Shown one piece after another: positions 7,901 through 15,022 of a stretch of DNA of 40,037 nt; within the stretch, counting starts at the first letter, position 1; every line of letters begins with the position of its first letter. Source of the stretch: an uncultured Clostridia bacterium (GTDB lineage Bacteria > Bacillota > Clostridia > Christensenellales > Aristaeellaceae); NCBI GenBank assembly GCA_937907055.1, contig CALCTW010000036.1, positions 1 to 40,037 on the forward strand. The letters run 5' to 3'. The translations under genes were made by a program, and so were the position numbers. The notes below the pieces were generated by a model. It saw only the letters and a program-made list of their open reading frames with translations, was not told where the DNA came from and did not search any database.

Positions 7901-7936
7901 AAAAAAAAGAAACCTGCCGGCGCAAGTTTCTTTCTT
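7901..7936. terminator. Bidirectional terminator between convergent genes
   Basis: AAAAAAAAGAAAC and GTTTCTTTCTT flank a CTGCCGGCGCAA core, giving a hairpin with a T-tract on either strand. It separates the plus-strand CYTH gene from the minus-strand small membrane-protein gene. Confidence 0.8.
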
Positions 7937-7957
7937 GACTGATATTGTTTTTTCTTC

Positions 7958-8152
7958 TCAGGCGTTTGCCGGGGCCTCGCCGGTGGAAGCGTTGTCCTCC
8001 TCTTCTTCTATTTCCTCCGTTTCTTCGCCATGTCTTCTGGAGCTGGAAATAATCCTTCCTGCCGGTCTGCCGCTGCCCGAATCCTCATTGATGTCCTGAT
8101 AGATTGCCATACCGACTGCTCCTAATGCGACTCCTGCCAAAAATTTCCACAT
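7958..8152 (-). CDS. Small membrane-anchored protein, YtxH-like
   Basis: This protein of 64 residues has an N-terminal hydrophobic, Gly/Ala-rich segment (MWKFLAGVALGAVGMAIY) followed by a polar tail with a basic patch (SSSRRHG) and a strongly acidic run (EETEEIEEEED). That layout resembles YtxH/gas-vesicle-P-type small stress proteins, but the similarity is only in architecture. A strong AAAGGAGG site precedes the ATG, and codon use fits segment A. It lies downstream of the kinase gene but is separated from it by a terminator. Confidence 0.7.
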   Translation of the reverse strand: MWKFLAGVALGAVGMAIYQDINEDSGSGRPAGRIISSSRRHGEETEEIEEEEDNASTGEAPANA

Positions 8153-8201
8153 ATTACATTCCTCCTTTTTTTGGGGCTTCAGCTTTCCCCTGAGATAATA
8201 A

Positions 8202-8237
8202 TAAAAAAATCCTCACCGGCTTTGTTGACCTGTGAGG
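8202..8237 (-). terminator. Terminator of the first kinase gene
   Basis: On the minus strand CCTCAC (8237-8232) pairs with GTGAGG (8216-8211), followed by ATTTTTTTATT. Confidence 0.75.
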
Positions 8238-8255
8238 ACAATAAAATTTATTTTT

Positions 8256-9035
8256 TCAGTTGTCATCGTCAAAAAATATTTTCCCCAGCAGCAGTATCCC
8301 GCCCACCCCGATGCCGACCTTCTTCCAAAAATCCCAGGGCTCGTCTTCAAGGTCCTTTTTCAGCTCAGCAATGCTCCGGTAGCGGTCCTCGGGCGAAAAG
8401 GCCGTACATTTTTCCAAAATAGGCTTGAGCCGGCCGTCGTAGTCCTCACCGAGCAGCTCCTGCAGGGTGCGGCCAAGGGCGTATATATCGCTGCGCGCGT
8501 CAGTTTCTCCGCAGCCGAACTGCTCCGGCGGCGCATAGCGGCGGGTAACAATTACTGTTGTATCGGTATCCTTCTCCCCGCTGTATTCACGCGAGGCGTC
8601 AAAATCGAGCAGATAGACATCGCCCTTGAAAATTTTGAGATTGTCGGGCTTTATATCGCGGTGAATTATGCCGAGCGCGTGAAGCCGGCTCAGCCCGTCA
8701 CAAAGCCGCAGAAGAATTTTGAGCGCATTTTCCTCATCGAGCCTTTTCCCCTGTGCGACAATCTCTCCCAGCGTAACGCCGCTGATAAATTCCTCAATGA
8801 CGACCGTATCGCCCGCCTCGCTGTCCTCCGCGCAGTATTTGACCCTCGGCCAGAGGCTGTCAGGGTTCTGCTTGAGAAGCTTGTAGGGAAGACCCGTCAG
8901 CTTTACCTGCTTCCAGATTACATACTGCCCGGTGCTTATTTCCCGCGCAAGCCAGACCGTGCCGCGCCGGCTTTTTTTCAGACAATCGACCTTTTTGTAC
9001 TGGTCGTTCAGATACTGCAAAACCCGTTTTTCCAT
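8256..9035 (-). CDS. Hanks-type Ser/Thr kinase with C-terminal membrane anchor (pair 1)
   Basis: This protein of 259 residues is a compact eukaryotic-like kinase. Visible elements are the probable ATP-binding Lys42 (VIWK), catalytic loop HRDIKPDN (from 125), the metal motif as DFD rather than DFG (144-146), and the activation/P+1 block RRYAPPEQFG (165-174) with ARSDIYALG. A single hydrophobic segment at about 239-254 (VGIGVGGILLLGKIFF) is followed by DDDN, so it is tail-anchored with the kinase domain in the cytoplasm. It is divergent from a helix-turn-helix protein gene, an arrangement repeated 2 kb downstream. No PASTA or other sensor domain is present. Substrate unknown; the neighbouring HTH protein is an obvious candidate by inference. 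Confidence 0.9.
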   Translation of the reverse strand: MEKRVLQYLNDQYKKVDCLKKSRRGTVWLAREISTGQYVIWKQVKLTGLPYKLLKQNPDSLWPRVKYCAEDSEAGDTVVIEEFISGVTLGEIVAQGKRLDEENALKILLRLCDGLSRLHALGIIHRDIKPDNLKIFKGDVYLLDFDASREYSGEKDTDTTVIVTRRYAPPEQFGCGETDARSDIYALGRTLQELLGEDYDGRLKPILEKCTAFSPEDRYRSIAELKKDLEDEPWDFWKKVGIGVGGILLLGKIFFDDDN

Positions 9036-9061
9036 TTTCCCGCCTCCGAAAACTTCTCCCC

Positions 9062-9089
9062 TTGCATTGGAGAGGAAAATAATTATAAT
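9062..9089 (+). promoter_or_regulatory. Promoter of the first HTH gene
   Basis: TTGCAT (9062-9067), a 16-base spacer and a perfect TATAAT (9084-9089) lie in the 92-base gap between kinase 1 and its divergent HTH gene. Confidence 0.75.
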
Positions 9090-9127
9090 TTATTGTAATG
9101 GAGAAAATCTGCAAAGGAGGAGCCTTT

Positions 9128-9571
9128 ATGCCCAACGGCCCTGCTGAACAAAAGGACACCCAGATGCTTTTCAATGAAATAAAAAATGCCCGCTCGCGCG
9201 ATGAATTCAAAAAGAGCATCACCGACAATCTGCCGGCCGGCAGCCTTACGGAGTATCTTGCCCGGCTGCTCGAAGAAAAGAAGCTCAAAAAGGCCGAGGT
9301 CGTTACCCGCTCGGAGCTCGACAAATCCTATGCCTATCATATTTTTTCCGGCGAAAAGCGGCCCTCCCGCCAAAAAGCCCTTGCCCTCGCGCTTTCCTTC
9401 GGACTGACTGTCAGGGAAGCCAATTACCTTTTATATTTTGCCGGCACCAACCAGCTCAATCCGCGCTCAACCTGGGACAAGGTAATCCTCTACGCGCTTG
9501 ACAAGCACTGGAGTGTACACGATACGAATATCTTTCTCGATGAGGTCGGAGAAGCCGTTTTTCTGGAATGA
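9128..9571 (+). CDS. Helix-turn-helix protein paired with kinase 1
   Basis: The start is the ATG at 9128 because a consensus AAAGGAGG lies 7 bases before it, giving 147 residues (the frame is open from 9098). The centre (about 40-105) is an XRE-like helix-turn-helix: SLTEYLARLLEEKKLKKAEV, then the recognition-helix region DKSYAYHIFSGEKRPSR, then ALALALSFGLTVREANYLLY. The N-terminal 35 residues are charged and helical, and the C-terminus (WDKVILYALDKHWSVHD..IFLDEVGE) is a further helical unit. It shares this layout with the protein at 11,175. It has Ser, Thr and Tyr around the recognition helix that a kinase could modify, which is speculation. Its targets are unknown. Confidence 0.85.
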   Translation: MPNGPAEQKDTQMLFNEIKNARSRDEFKKSITDNLPAGSLTEYLARLLEEKKLKKAEVVTRSELDKSYAYHIFSGEKRPSRQKALALALSFGLTVREANYLLYFAGTNQLNPRSTWDKVILYALDKHWSVHDTNIFLDEVGEAVFLE

Positions 9572-9608
9572 TGCTCCTCGTATTCCGCTGTCCCGTCATG
9601 TCTTCGGA

Positions 9609-9635
9609 GTCCTGCTTTTGCAGGGCTCTTTTTTA
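9609..9635 (+). terminator. Terminator after the first HTH gene
   Basis: AGTCCTGC and GCAGGGCT form a stem with a TTTT loop, followed by CTTTTTT. The T-tract touches the stop codon of the convergent second kinase gene. Confidence 0.75.
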
Positions 9636-11099
9636 TTTCCCCGCCTTCATGCCGGTTGCCCCTGCCGTATTTCTTCCGGACCGCTCATCAATCATCTTGA
9701 CAGCGGCCTCCTCCTTTCTCTTTTTCTCCTCCATCTCTTTCACATAGCCGCGGTAGTATTCCTGAACCAGTGGCGACTTTGACTCCGCCCAGTTGCGGTA
9801 GTTGTTGTCCTGACGAAAATACAGCCGCTGCGCAACGGCTGACCCGCGACGCGGGAGTCCCTCCGGCCACTGCGGCTGAAAGTATACATTGGCCTCAGAG
9901 CCTGCCCGGTCATGTACCCGTCCTGACAGGTCAAACCTGACAGTCAGCGTTTCTCCGGGCATCAGGTCGTCAAAATAGCGCAGCTCCTTTTCATCATGCT
10001 CTGTGCTGCGGTATTCAATGCGGATAGCCGGCTTCACCCAGACCTGGTCCGTACAGTTGACAAAAAACGCCTCCACATACCAGCCCTCAGGAAAAATCAC
10101 CGCATAATCACCGGTCAAATCATTCTGATTCCGCCGTTCCCAGTGACGGTAAAGGTCAGAGGATATAAAAAAGGTGTTTTCCGAATCCTTCCCATTGACA
10201 CGGCTCCCCATAACCAACCGTGTTTCCGGACGACCCGCTATAGCATACTTCTTTTGTACCTGTGACAGCTTATCATTGGCGAACCTTCCCGTCATCCCGG
10301 CCGGAAGCTCCACTCTCCAGGCAGGCGGTGCGGCCAGCTGCCAAAGCACCAGCCCCGCGCTCAGAAGCAGCGCTGCCGCAAGCGGCCAAAGCCTCCGATA
10401 TCTTCCGAAGCGGACAGCCCTGAGCAGCTCTGCCGTATTTTGGTAGCGGCTGTCCGGGTCAAACGAATGACATTTTTTCAGAACCGGCCTGAGCCAGCCG
10501 CGATAATCCGGCCCGAGCAGAGCCTCCACTGTCACTCCCAGCGCATAAATATCGCTGCGGCCATCGGTACGGCTGTAGCCGAACTGCTCCGGCGGAGCAT
10601 ATCCCCGCGTTCCCAGCAGGGTTGTATCCTCACAGCCGTCCCCCGGCATTTCCCTGGCCGCATCAAAATCCACCAGCCGCACCGTGCCGCCGTCCTCTAA
10701 AATAAGATTGGCCGGTTTTACATCGCGATGCACCACACCGAGGGCATGAAGAGCCCCAAGGCCCTCTCCCAGTGACTGCAAAAGGGCCACTGCTTCCTTT
10801 TCCGAAAAAAAGCTTTGTCCGTCCAGCCGCTCCTGCAGATTCGTCCCGCGGATATATTCCTCGGCAATAAAGGTTTCCCCGGCCGCCGTATCCTCAGCAA
10901 AATAAATAATCCGCGGAAACAGCGACGGCAGGCGGTCCTTCATCAGCTTGCCGGGGATACCGGCATGCCGGATTGTCTTCATCACTACCAGCTCGCCTGT
11001 CACTCCGGCTGCCAGCCAGACCTCACTCCGTTCAGACCGCTTAAGCAGCCTGACCTTTTGGTATTGCTCTGTCAAAAATTCTATTGTCAGACTGTTCAT
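9633..11099 (-). CDS. Transmembrane Hanks-type kinase with extracytoplasmic domain (pair 2)
   Basis: This protein of 488 residues has a kinase domain at 1-230 much like that of the protein at 8,256: Lys41 (VVMK), HRDVKPAN (from 124), DFD (144-146), GTRGYAPPEQFG (to 174), GRSDIYALG. One membrane segment (about 237-256, LWPLAAALLLSAGLVLWQLA) leads to an outside domain of about 230 residues that its paralogue lacks. That domain has GMTGRFANDKLSQVQKKY, YAVIFPEGWYVEAFFVN and a beta-rich stretch with AVAQRLYFRQDNNYRNW, and ends in a Lys/Glu-rich helix. It may sense an envelope signal; I do not recognise the fold. It is divergent from its own HTH partner and convergent with the first. Confidence 0.9.
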   Translation of the reverse strand: MNSLTIEFLTEQYQKVRLLKRSERSEVWLAAGVTGELVVMKTIRHAGIPGKLMKDRLPSLFPRIIYFAEDTAAGETFIAEEYIRGTNLQERLDGQSFFSEKEAVALLQSLGEGLGALHALGVVHRDVKPANLILEDGGTVRLVDFDAAREMPGDGCEDTTLLGTRGYAPPEQFGYSRTDGRSDIYALGVTVEALLGPDYRGWLRPVLKKCHSFDPDSRYQNTAELLRAVRFGRYRRLWPLAAALLLSAGLVLWQLAAPPAWRVELPAGMTGRFANDKLSQVQKKYAIAGRPETRLVMGSRVNGKDSENTFFISSDLYRHWERRNQNDLTGDYAVIFPEGWYVEAFFVNCTDQVWVKPAIRIEYRSTEHDEKELRYFDDLMPGETLTVRFDLSGRVHDRAGSEANVYFQPQWPEGLPRRGSAVAQRLYFRQDNNYRNWAESKSPLVQEYYRGYVKEMEEKKRKEEAAVKMIDERSGRNTAGATGMKAGK

Positions 11100-11108
11100 A
11101 AAACCTCC

Positions 11109-11138
11109 TTGCGGATACCACTGAAAATGCGGTAGAAT
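11109..11138 (+). promoter_or_regulatory. Promoter of the second HTH gene
   Basis: TTGCGG (11109-11114), an 18-base spacer and TAGAAT (11133-11138). It sits in the 75-base gap between kinase 2 and its divergent HTH gene, mirroring the arrangement at 9,062-9,089. Confidence 0.6.
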
Positions 11139-11174
11139 AATAAGGTACGAAAAAACTCAAAGGAGACCGTCACA

Positions 11175-11606
11175 ATGCCCGAAAACGACACCGACAAGCT
11201 CGAACACCAGATATCTGCCAGTACCGACCCGGCCAGACTATGCTCCGAACCGGACGGTACCATCCCGCAAATGACTGTCAGTCAATACCTCGACCAGCTC
11301 ATCACCGAACACGGCCTTTCCAAATCCGATATCGTAAACCGCTCCAACCTCGAGCGTTCCTACGCCTACCATATCCTTTCGGGCGACAAAGCCCTGCCCA
11401 GCCGTCCGAAAATTCTGGCCCTGGCTCTCGCCATGCAGCTTTCGCACAAGGAAGTCCAGCGGCTTCTCTACTACTCCAAGCACGAGCATCTCTATGTCAA
11501 AAACAAATGGGACGCCATAATCTGGTACGCCATCAGCAAAAAGCTCTCACCCGCTGACGCCAACATAATCCTCAGCGACCTCTCCATGCTCCCGCTTTTG
11601 GAATAA
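11175..11606 (+). CDS. Helix-turn-helix protein paired with kinase 2
   Basis: This protein of 143 residues is a paralogue of the one at 9,128. The central domain reads TVSQYLDQLITEHGLSKSDI, then ERSYAYHILSGDKALPSRPK, then LALALAMQLSHKEVQRLLYY, and the C-terminal unit WDAIIWYAISKKLSPADANI ends in LPLLE. The motif SYAYHI.SG.K..PSR is shared with the first protein. AAAGGAGA precedes the ATG. Each HTH gene faces a kinase gene across a short promoter region, so each pair is probably co-regulated. DNA binding is inferred from the XRE-like fold only. Confidence 0.85.
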   Translation: MPENDTDKLEHQISASTDPARLCSEPDGTIPQMTVSQYLDQLITEHGLSKSDIVNRSNLERSYAYHILSGDKALPSRPKILALALAMQLSHKEVQRLLYYSKHEHLYVKNKWDAIIWYAISKKLSPADANIILSDLSMLPLLE

Positions 11607-11652
11607 TACTGTAATTTCTATTCATATTTTACACCATTCAATATTTTACACC

Positions 11653-11690
11653 AAGTCCCGCGGCCTGACGCCCGGGATTTATTTTTTTCT
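11653..11690 (+). terminator. Terminator after the second HTH gene
   Basis: AAGTCCCG pairs with CGGGATTT, followed by an ATTTTTTT run. Confidence 0.65.
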
Positions 11691-11814
11691 TCAGTTTATT
11701 TTACAAAAACACAAGCATTATTTGGTGTTCTCTCAGGACAATGCCGGGACAGGCTTCACTATCAGGCAGCAGCTGCTGACAATGTATATATATAATAAAG
11801 TTCAGAACATACGC

Positions 11815-11843
11815 TTGCTAAATAACAGAACTAATGTTATGAT
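11815..11843 (+). promoter_or_regulatory. Promoter of the Rpn-type nuclease gene
   Basis: TTGCTA (11815-11820), a 17-base spacer and TATGAT (11838-11843) lie just ahead of the ribosome site of the gene at 11,864. Confidence 0.65.
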
Positions 11844-11863
11844 GTTCTCAAGAGGTGATAACA

Positions 11864-12661
11864 TTGAGCAACAAAGCCAAAATCCGCGAGGATGCCATGA
11901 AACTCAACCCGATAGATGATGCCTTGTTCCAGAAGATGGCCGAGGATATTGCTTTTTGTGAGGAAATATTGCAAGTGTTTTTGGAAGATGACAAGCTGAA
12001 GGTGCTGGACAATGTACCGCAAGTCTCTGTCAAAAATCTTCAGGGACGGTCCTGTATTCTGGATGTCAAATGTTCCCTGAGAAACGGCAGGATTGTCGGC
12101 GTAGAGGTACAAAAGGCTGATGACGACGACCATCAGCGGCGGGTGCGCTACAATGGTGCTCTGCTGCCCACCAACATTACCGACCCCGGAAGCCGGTTTG
12201 AAAATGTTCCGGATATTATTATCATATTTATTTCCAGGTTTGATATTTTCAAATCGGGCAAAACATTGTATCATATAGACAGGATAATCCGTGAGACTGG
12301 CAAAAAAGCAGAAAACGGGTTTACCGAAATCTATGTCAATGCCGAGGTCAACGATGATTCAGATGTATCAAGACTGATGGAAATATTCACGCAGGATAAC
12401 GCCTACGATGACGACCGCTTCCCGGCCACCTCCGGCCGCAAGCGCAGATTCAAGACAACCGAGGAAGGAGCGAGTGAGATGTGTGAGATAATCGAGAAAT
12501 ACAAGGCCGAAGGAAGAGCCGAAGGAAAGGCCGAAGGAAAGGCCGAAGGAAGGATTCAGGCCGTCAAGGATATGATAAAAGCAGGTCTTACTACGCTGAC
12601 CGATGTCAAAAAATCGGGACTGTATACAGAAGCGGAGCTGGCCGCCATCATTGCTCCTTGA
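11864..12661 (+). CDS. Rpn-family PD-(D/E)XK nuclease / putative transposase
   Basis: The likely start is TTG at 11,864, because AGAGGTGAT sits directly upstream (a GTG at 11,855 lies inside that ribosome site), giving 265 residues. The nuclease core is CILDVKCSLRNGRIVGVEVQ, where D..(x)E-V-Q is the PD-(D/E)XK signature, followed by YNGALLPTNI and PDIIIIFISRFDIF. The C-terminus has the family-typical AEGRAEGKAEGKAEGRI repeat and a short helical end. Rpn proteins promote RecA-independent recombination and are found as many scattered copies in gut Firmicutes. The gene looks intact. It has its own promoter and a terminator downstream, so it is an independent, probably mobile-derived unit. Confidence 0.88.
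   Translation: MSNKAKIREDAMKLNPIDDALFQKMAEDIAFCEEILQVFLEDDKLKVLDNVPQVSVKNLQGRSCILDVKCSLRNGRIVGVEVQKADDDDHQRRVRYNGALLPTNITDPGSRFENVPDIIIIFISRFDIFKSGKTLYHIDRIIRETGKKAENGFTEIYVNAEVNDDSDVSRLMEIFTQDNAYDDDRFPATSGRKRRFKTTEEGASEMCEIIEKYKAEGRAEGKAEGKAEGRIQAVKDMIKAGLTTLTDVKKSGLYTEAELAAIIAP
12506..12553 (+). repeat. Four 12-bp repeats encoding AEG(R/K)
   Basis: GCCGAAGGAARR is repeated four times without interruption (starts 12506, 12518, 12530, 12542), encoding the Ala-Glu-Gly-Lys/Arg run of the nuclease tail. Such in-frame repeats can vary in copy number by slippage. Confidence 0.9.
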
Positions 12662-12720
12662 AATGGCAGTCTTAGCCATAGCCGATTATAAGGGAATTTT
12701 CGTCAAATAATTTTTGTATC

Positions 12721-12752
12721 AAAAGGAGCTGTAAAAAAGCAGCTCCTTTTCT
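12721..12752. terminator. Bidirectional-type terminator after the Rpn gene
   Basis: AAAAGGAGCTG (12721-12731) pairs perfectly with CAGCTCCTTTT (12740-12750) across a TAAAAAAG loop. Confidence 0.85.
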
Positions 12753-12826
12753 GTCGGCCTATGGCCCGCCAATCAGCGATGACATAATAAACAATTGGAT
12801 ATTTATGACTTTTTAATCTTGAAGGG

Positions 12827-15022
12827 TTGGGATTTTTTTTGCTTTTGACTGAAATAAATGACGCTATCGCCAAAGAACTGAAGCTCCGTGCAAAACAGGT
12901 CGAAGCGGCGGTCGGACTGCTCGATGACGGCAACACCATTCCGTTTATCGCCCGCTACCGCAAGGAGACCACCGACGAGCTCGACGAGGAGCAGCTGCGC
13001 GCCATAGAAGAGCGGCTCACCTATCTCCGCAATCTGGTAAAACGCCAGGAGGAAATCCTTGCAAAAATCGAGGAGCAGGGCAAGCTGACCGACGAGCTTC
13101 GCACCGCAATCGAAAAAGCCCGGAAGCTCCAGGAGCTTGAGGACCTTTACCTCCCCTACAAGCAGAAGCGCCGTACCAAGGCGCAGGCGGCCCGGGAGAA
13201 AGGTCTGGCCCCGCTCGCCGCACTCATGCTGCTGCAAAATAAGACCGACGGCACCCCTGAGGAAGCCGCTGCCCCATTTATCGATGAAGAAAAAGGCATC
13301 GCCACCGCTGCCGACGCCCTGACAGGCGCGCAGGACATTCTGGCTGAGGAAATCACCGAGGACGCGGCTCTGCGCCAGCGGCTGCGTGAAAAGCTCTGGC
13401 AGACAGCCCTCCTTTCTACCGCTCTCGATGCCGAAGCTCCTGAGGCCAATACCTTTCTCATGTACGACAACGGCAGCGAGCCGGTACGCTCCCTGCCGTC
13501 ACACCGCATTCTGGCCATCAACCGCGGCGAGAAAAAGGAATGTCTCAAGGTAAAGCTGACAGCTGACTTTGACGGCATCTGTGAAGAAATATTCCGGAGC
13601 GTTTACCGCGGCCCCTCGATTTTTGCGGAGCTTATCCGTGCCGCTATCGACGATGGTGCAAAACGCCTGCTCTTCCCGGCATTGGAGCGCGAAATCCGCG
13701 CCCGCCTTACGGAAGCCGCCGAAAAACAGGCCATTCATGTTTTCGGGGAAAATCTGCGGCAGCTTCTCCTGACGCCGCCGCTTGCCGGCCATACCGTAAT
13801 GGGACTCGACCCCGGCTACCGCACCGGCTGCAAGGTCGCAGTTGTCGACCCGACGGGCCGTATTCTCGCCCACGATGTTTTCTATATCACCAAAAGCGAG
13901 GGCGAAAAAAATCAGGCCGCCCAAAAGGCACTCGCCCTCATCAAAAAATACAAGGTTACGCTCATCTCTATCGGCAACGGTACTGCCTCCTATGAAACCG
14001 AGGTCTTTACAGCCGACCTTATCCGCACAAACAGCCTTGCGGTCCGCTACATCATCACCAGCGAGGCCGGGGCTTCCGTCTACTCCGCCTCCCCACTGGC
14101 CCGCGAGGAGCTGCCTGATTACGATGTTACTGTACGCGGCGCAGTTTCCATTGCCCGGCGGGTTCAGGACCCGCTGGCCGAGCTGGTAAAAATCGACCCG
14201 AAAGCAATCGGCGTCGGCCAGTATCAGCACGATGTCGACCAGAAGGAGCTGACCGGCACACTCGACGCGACAGTCGAATCCGCTGTAAACCATGTCGGTG
14301 TCGACCTCAATACCGCCTCACCCGCACTGCTGAAGCATATTTCCGGAATAAATGCCACCCTTGCCAAAAACATTGTCGCCTACCGCAATGACCATGGCCG
14401 CTTCCAAAGCCGCCGCGAGCTTCTTGAGGTACCGCGTCTTGGCAAGGCGGCCTTCACCCAGTGCGCAGGCTTTTTGCGCATCGCCGGTGGCACAATGCCG
14501 CTCGACAACACCCCCGTTCACCCGGAATCATATCCGCTCACCGAAAAGCTGCTTGCCCGTCTCGGCAGCTCGCTTGACGAGCTGGGAGACAAAGAAGCCC
14601 AGCCCGTGCTGCAGGCCCGTCTGAAGCTGGCTGACAGCGAAAAGCTCGCCCACGACCTCGACGCCGGACTGCCGACGGTACGCGATATTCTGGCAGCCCT
14701 CGCCCGTCCGGGACGCGACCCGCGCGAGGATGTTCCGCCGCCGGTTACCCGTCAGGCCGTTGTCAAGCTCTCCGACCTGAAGCCCGGCACACTGGTAAGA
14801 GGCACAGTCCGCAACATTACTGACTTCGGTGCCTTTGTCGATATCGGCATCAAGACTGCCGGTCTCATTCATATTTCCGAGCTTTCCAAACGCCGCGTCA
14901 AGCACCCGCTCGAGGTACTCGCCGTCGGAGAGGTAATTACCGTACTCATACTTTCTGTCGATGAAGCGCGCAACCGCATTGCGCTCAGTCTAAAACAAGT
15001 TCCCAAGGAGGCCGCCTCATGA
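12827..15022 (+). CDS. tex: Tex-family RNA-binding S1 accessory protein
   Basis: This protein of about 730 residues has the full Tex layout: an N-terminal helical region (LLDDGNTIPFIARYRKE, the family hallmark), a YqgF/RNase H-like domain (MGLDPGYRTGCKVAVVDP, about 325-460), a helix-hairpin-helix region (DLNTASPALLKHISGINATL and onward, about 485-560) and a C-terminal S1 domain (GTVRNITDFGAFVDIGIKTA, about 640-715). Tex proteins bind nucleic acids and affect transcription and stress survival. No ATG start is visible: the frame opens with TTG codons at 12827, 12839 and 12845 near GAAGGG, so the exact start is open. It overlaps the cobT start by four bases (ATGA), so the two are translationally coupled. 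Confidence 0.95.
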   Translation: MGFFLLLTEINDAIAKELKLRAKQVEAAVGLLDDGNTIPFIARYRKETTDELDEEQLRAIEERLTYLRNLVKRQEEILAKIEEQGKLTDELRTAIEKARKLQELEDLYLPYKQKRRTKAQAAREKGLAPLAALMLLQNKTDGTPEEAAAPFIDEEKGIATAADALTGAQDILAEEITEDAALRQRLREKLWQTALLSTALDAEAPEANTFLMYDNGSEPVRSLPSHRILAINRGEKKECLKVKLTADFDGICEEIFRSVYRGPSIFAELIRAAIDDGAKRLLFPALEREIRARLTEAAEKQAIHVFGENLRQLLLTPPLAGHTVMGLDPGYRTGCKVAVVDPTGRILAHDVFYITKSEGEKNQAAQKALALIKKYKVTLISIGNGTASYETEVFTADLIRTNSLAVRYIITSEAGASVYSASPLAREELPDYDVTVRGAVSIARRVQDPLAELVKIDPKAIGVGQYQHDVDQKELTGTLDATVESAVNHVGVDLNTASPALLKHISGINATLAKNIVAYRNDHGRFQSRRELLEVPRLGKAAFTQCAGFLRIAGGTMPLDNTPVHPESYPLTEKLLARLGSSLDELGDKEAQPVLQARLKLADSEKLAHDLDAGLPTVRDILAALARPGRDPREDVPPPVTRQAVVKLSDLKPGTLVRGTVRNITDFGAFVDIGIKTAGLIHISELSKRRVKHPLEVLAVGEVITVLILSVDEARNRIALSLKQVPKEAAS

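Noticed and set aside
8256..11606. The kinase/HTH pairs as a toxin-antitoxin or HipA-like system
   Set aside because: The kinases are Hanks-type with HRD and APPEQFG motifs, not HipA; both HTH proteins are longer than typical antitoxins, and partners are divergent rather than overlapping.
12506..12553. A CRISPR array (short direct repeats)
   Set aside because: 12-bp units without spacers, in frame inside the Rpn gene.
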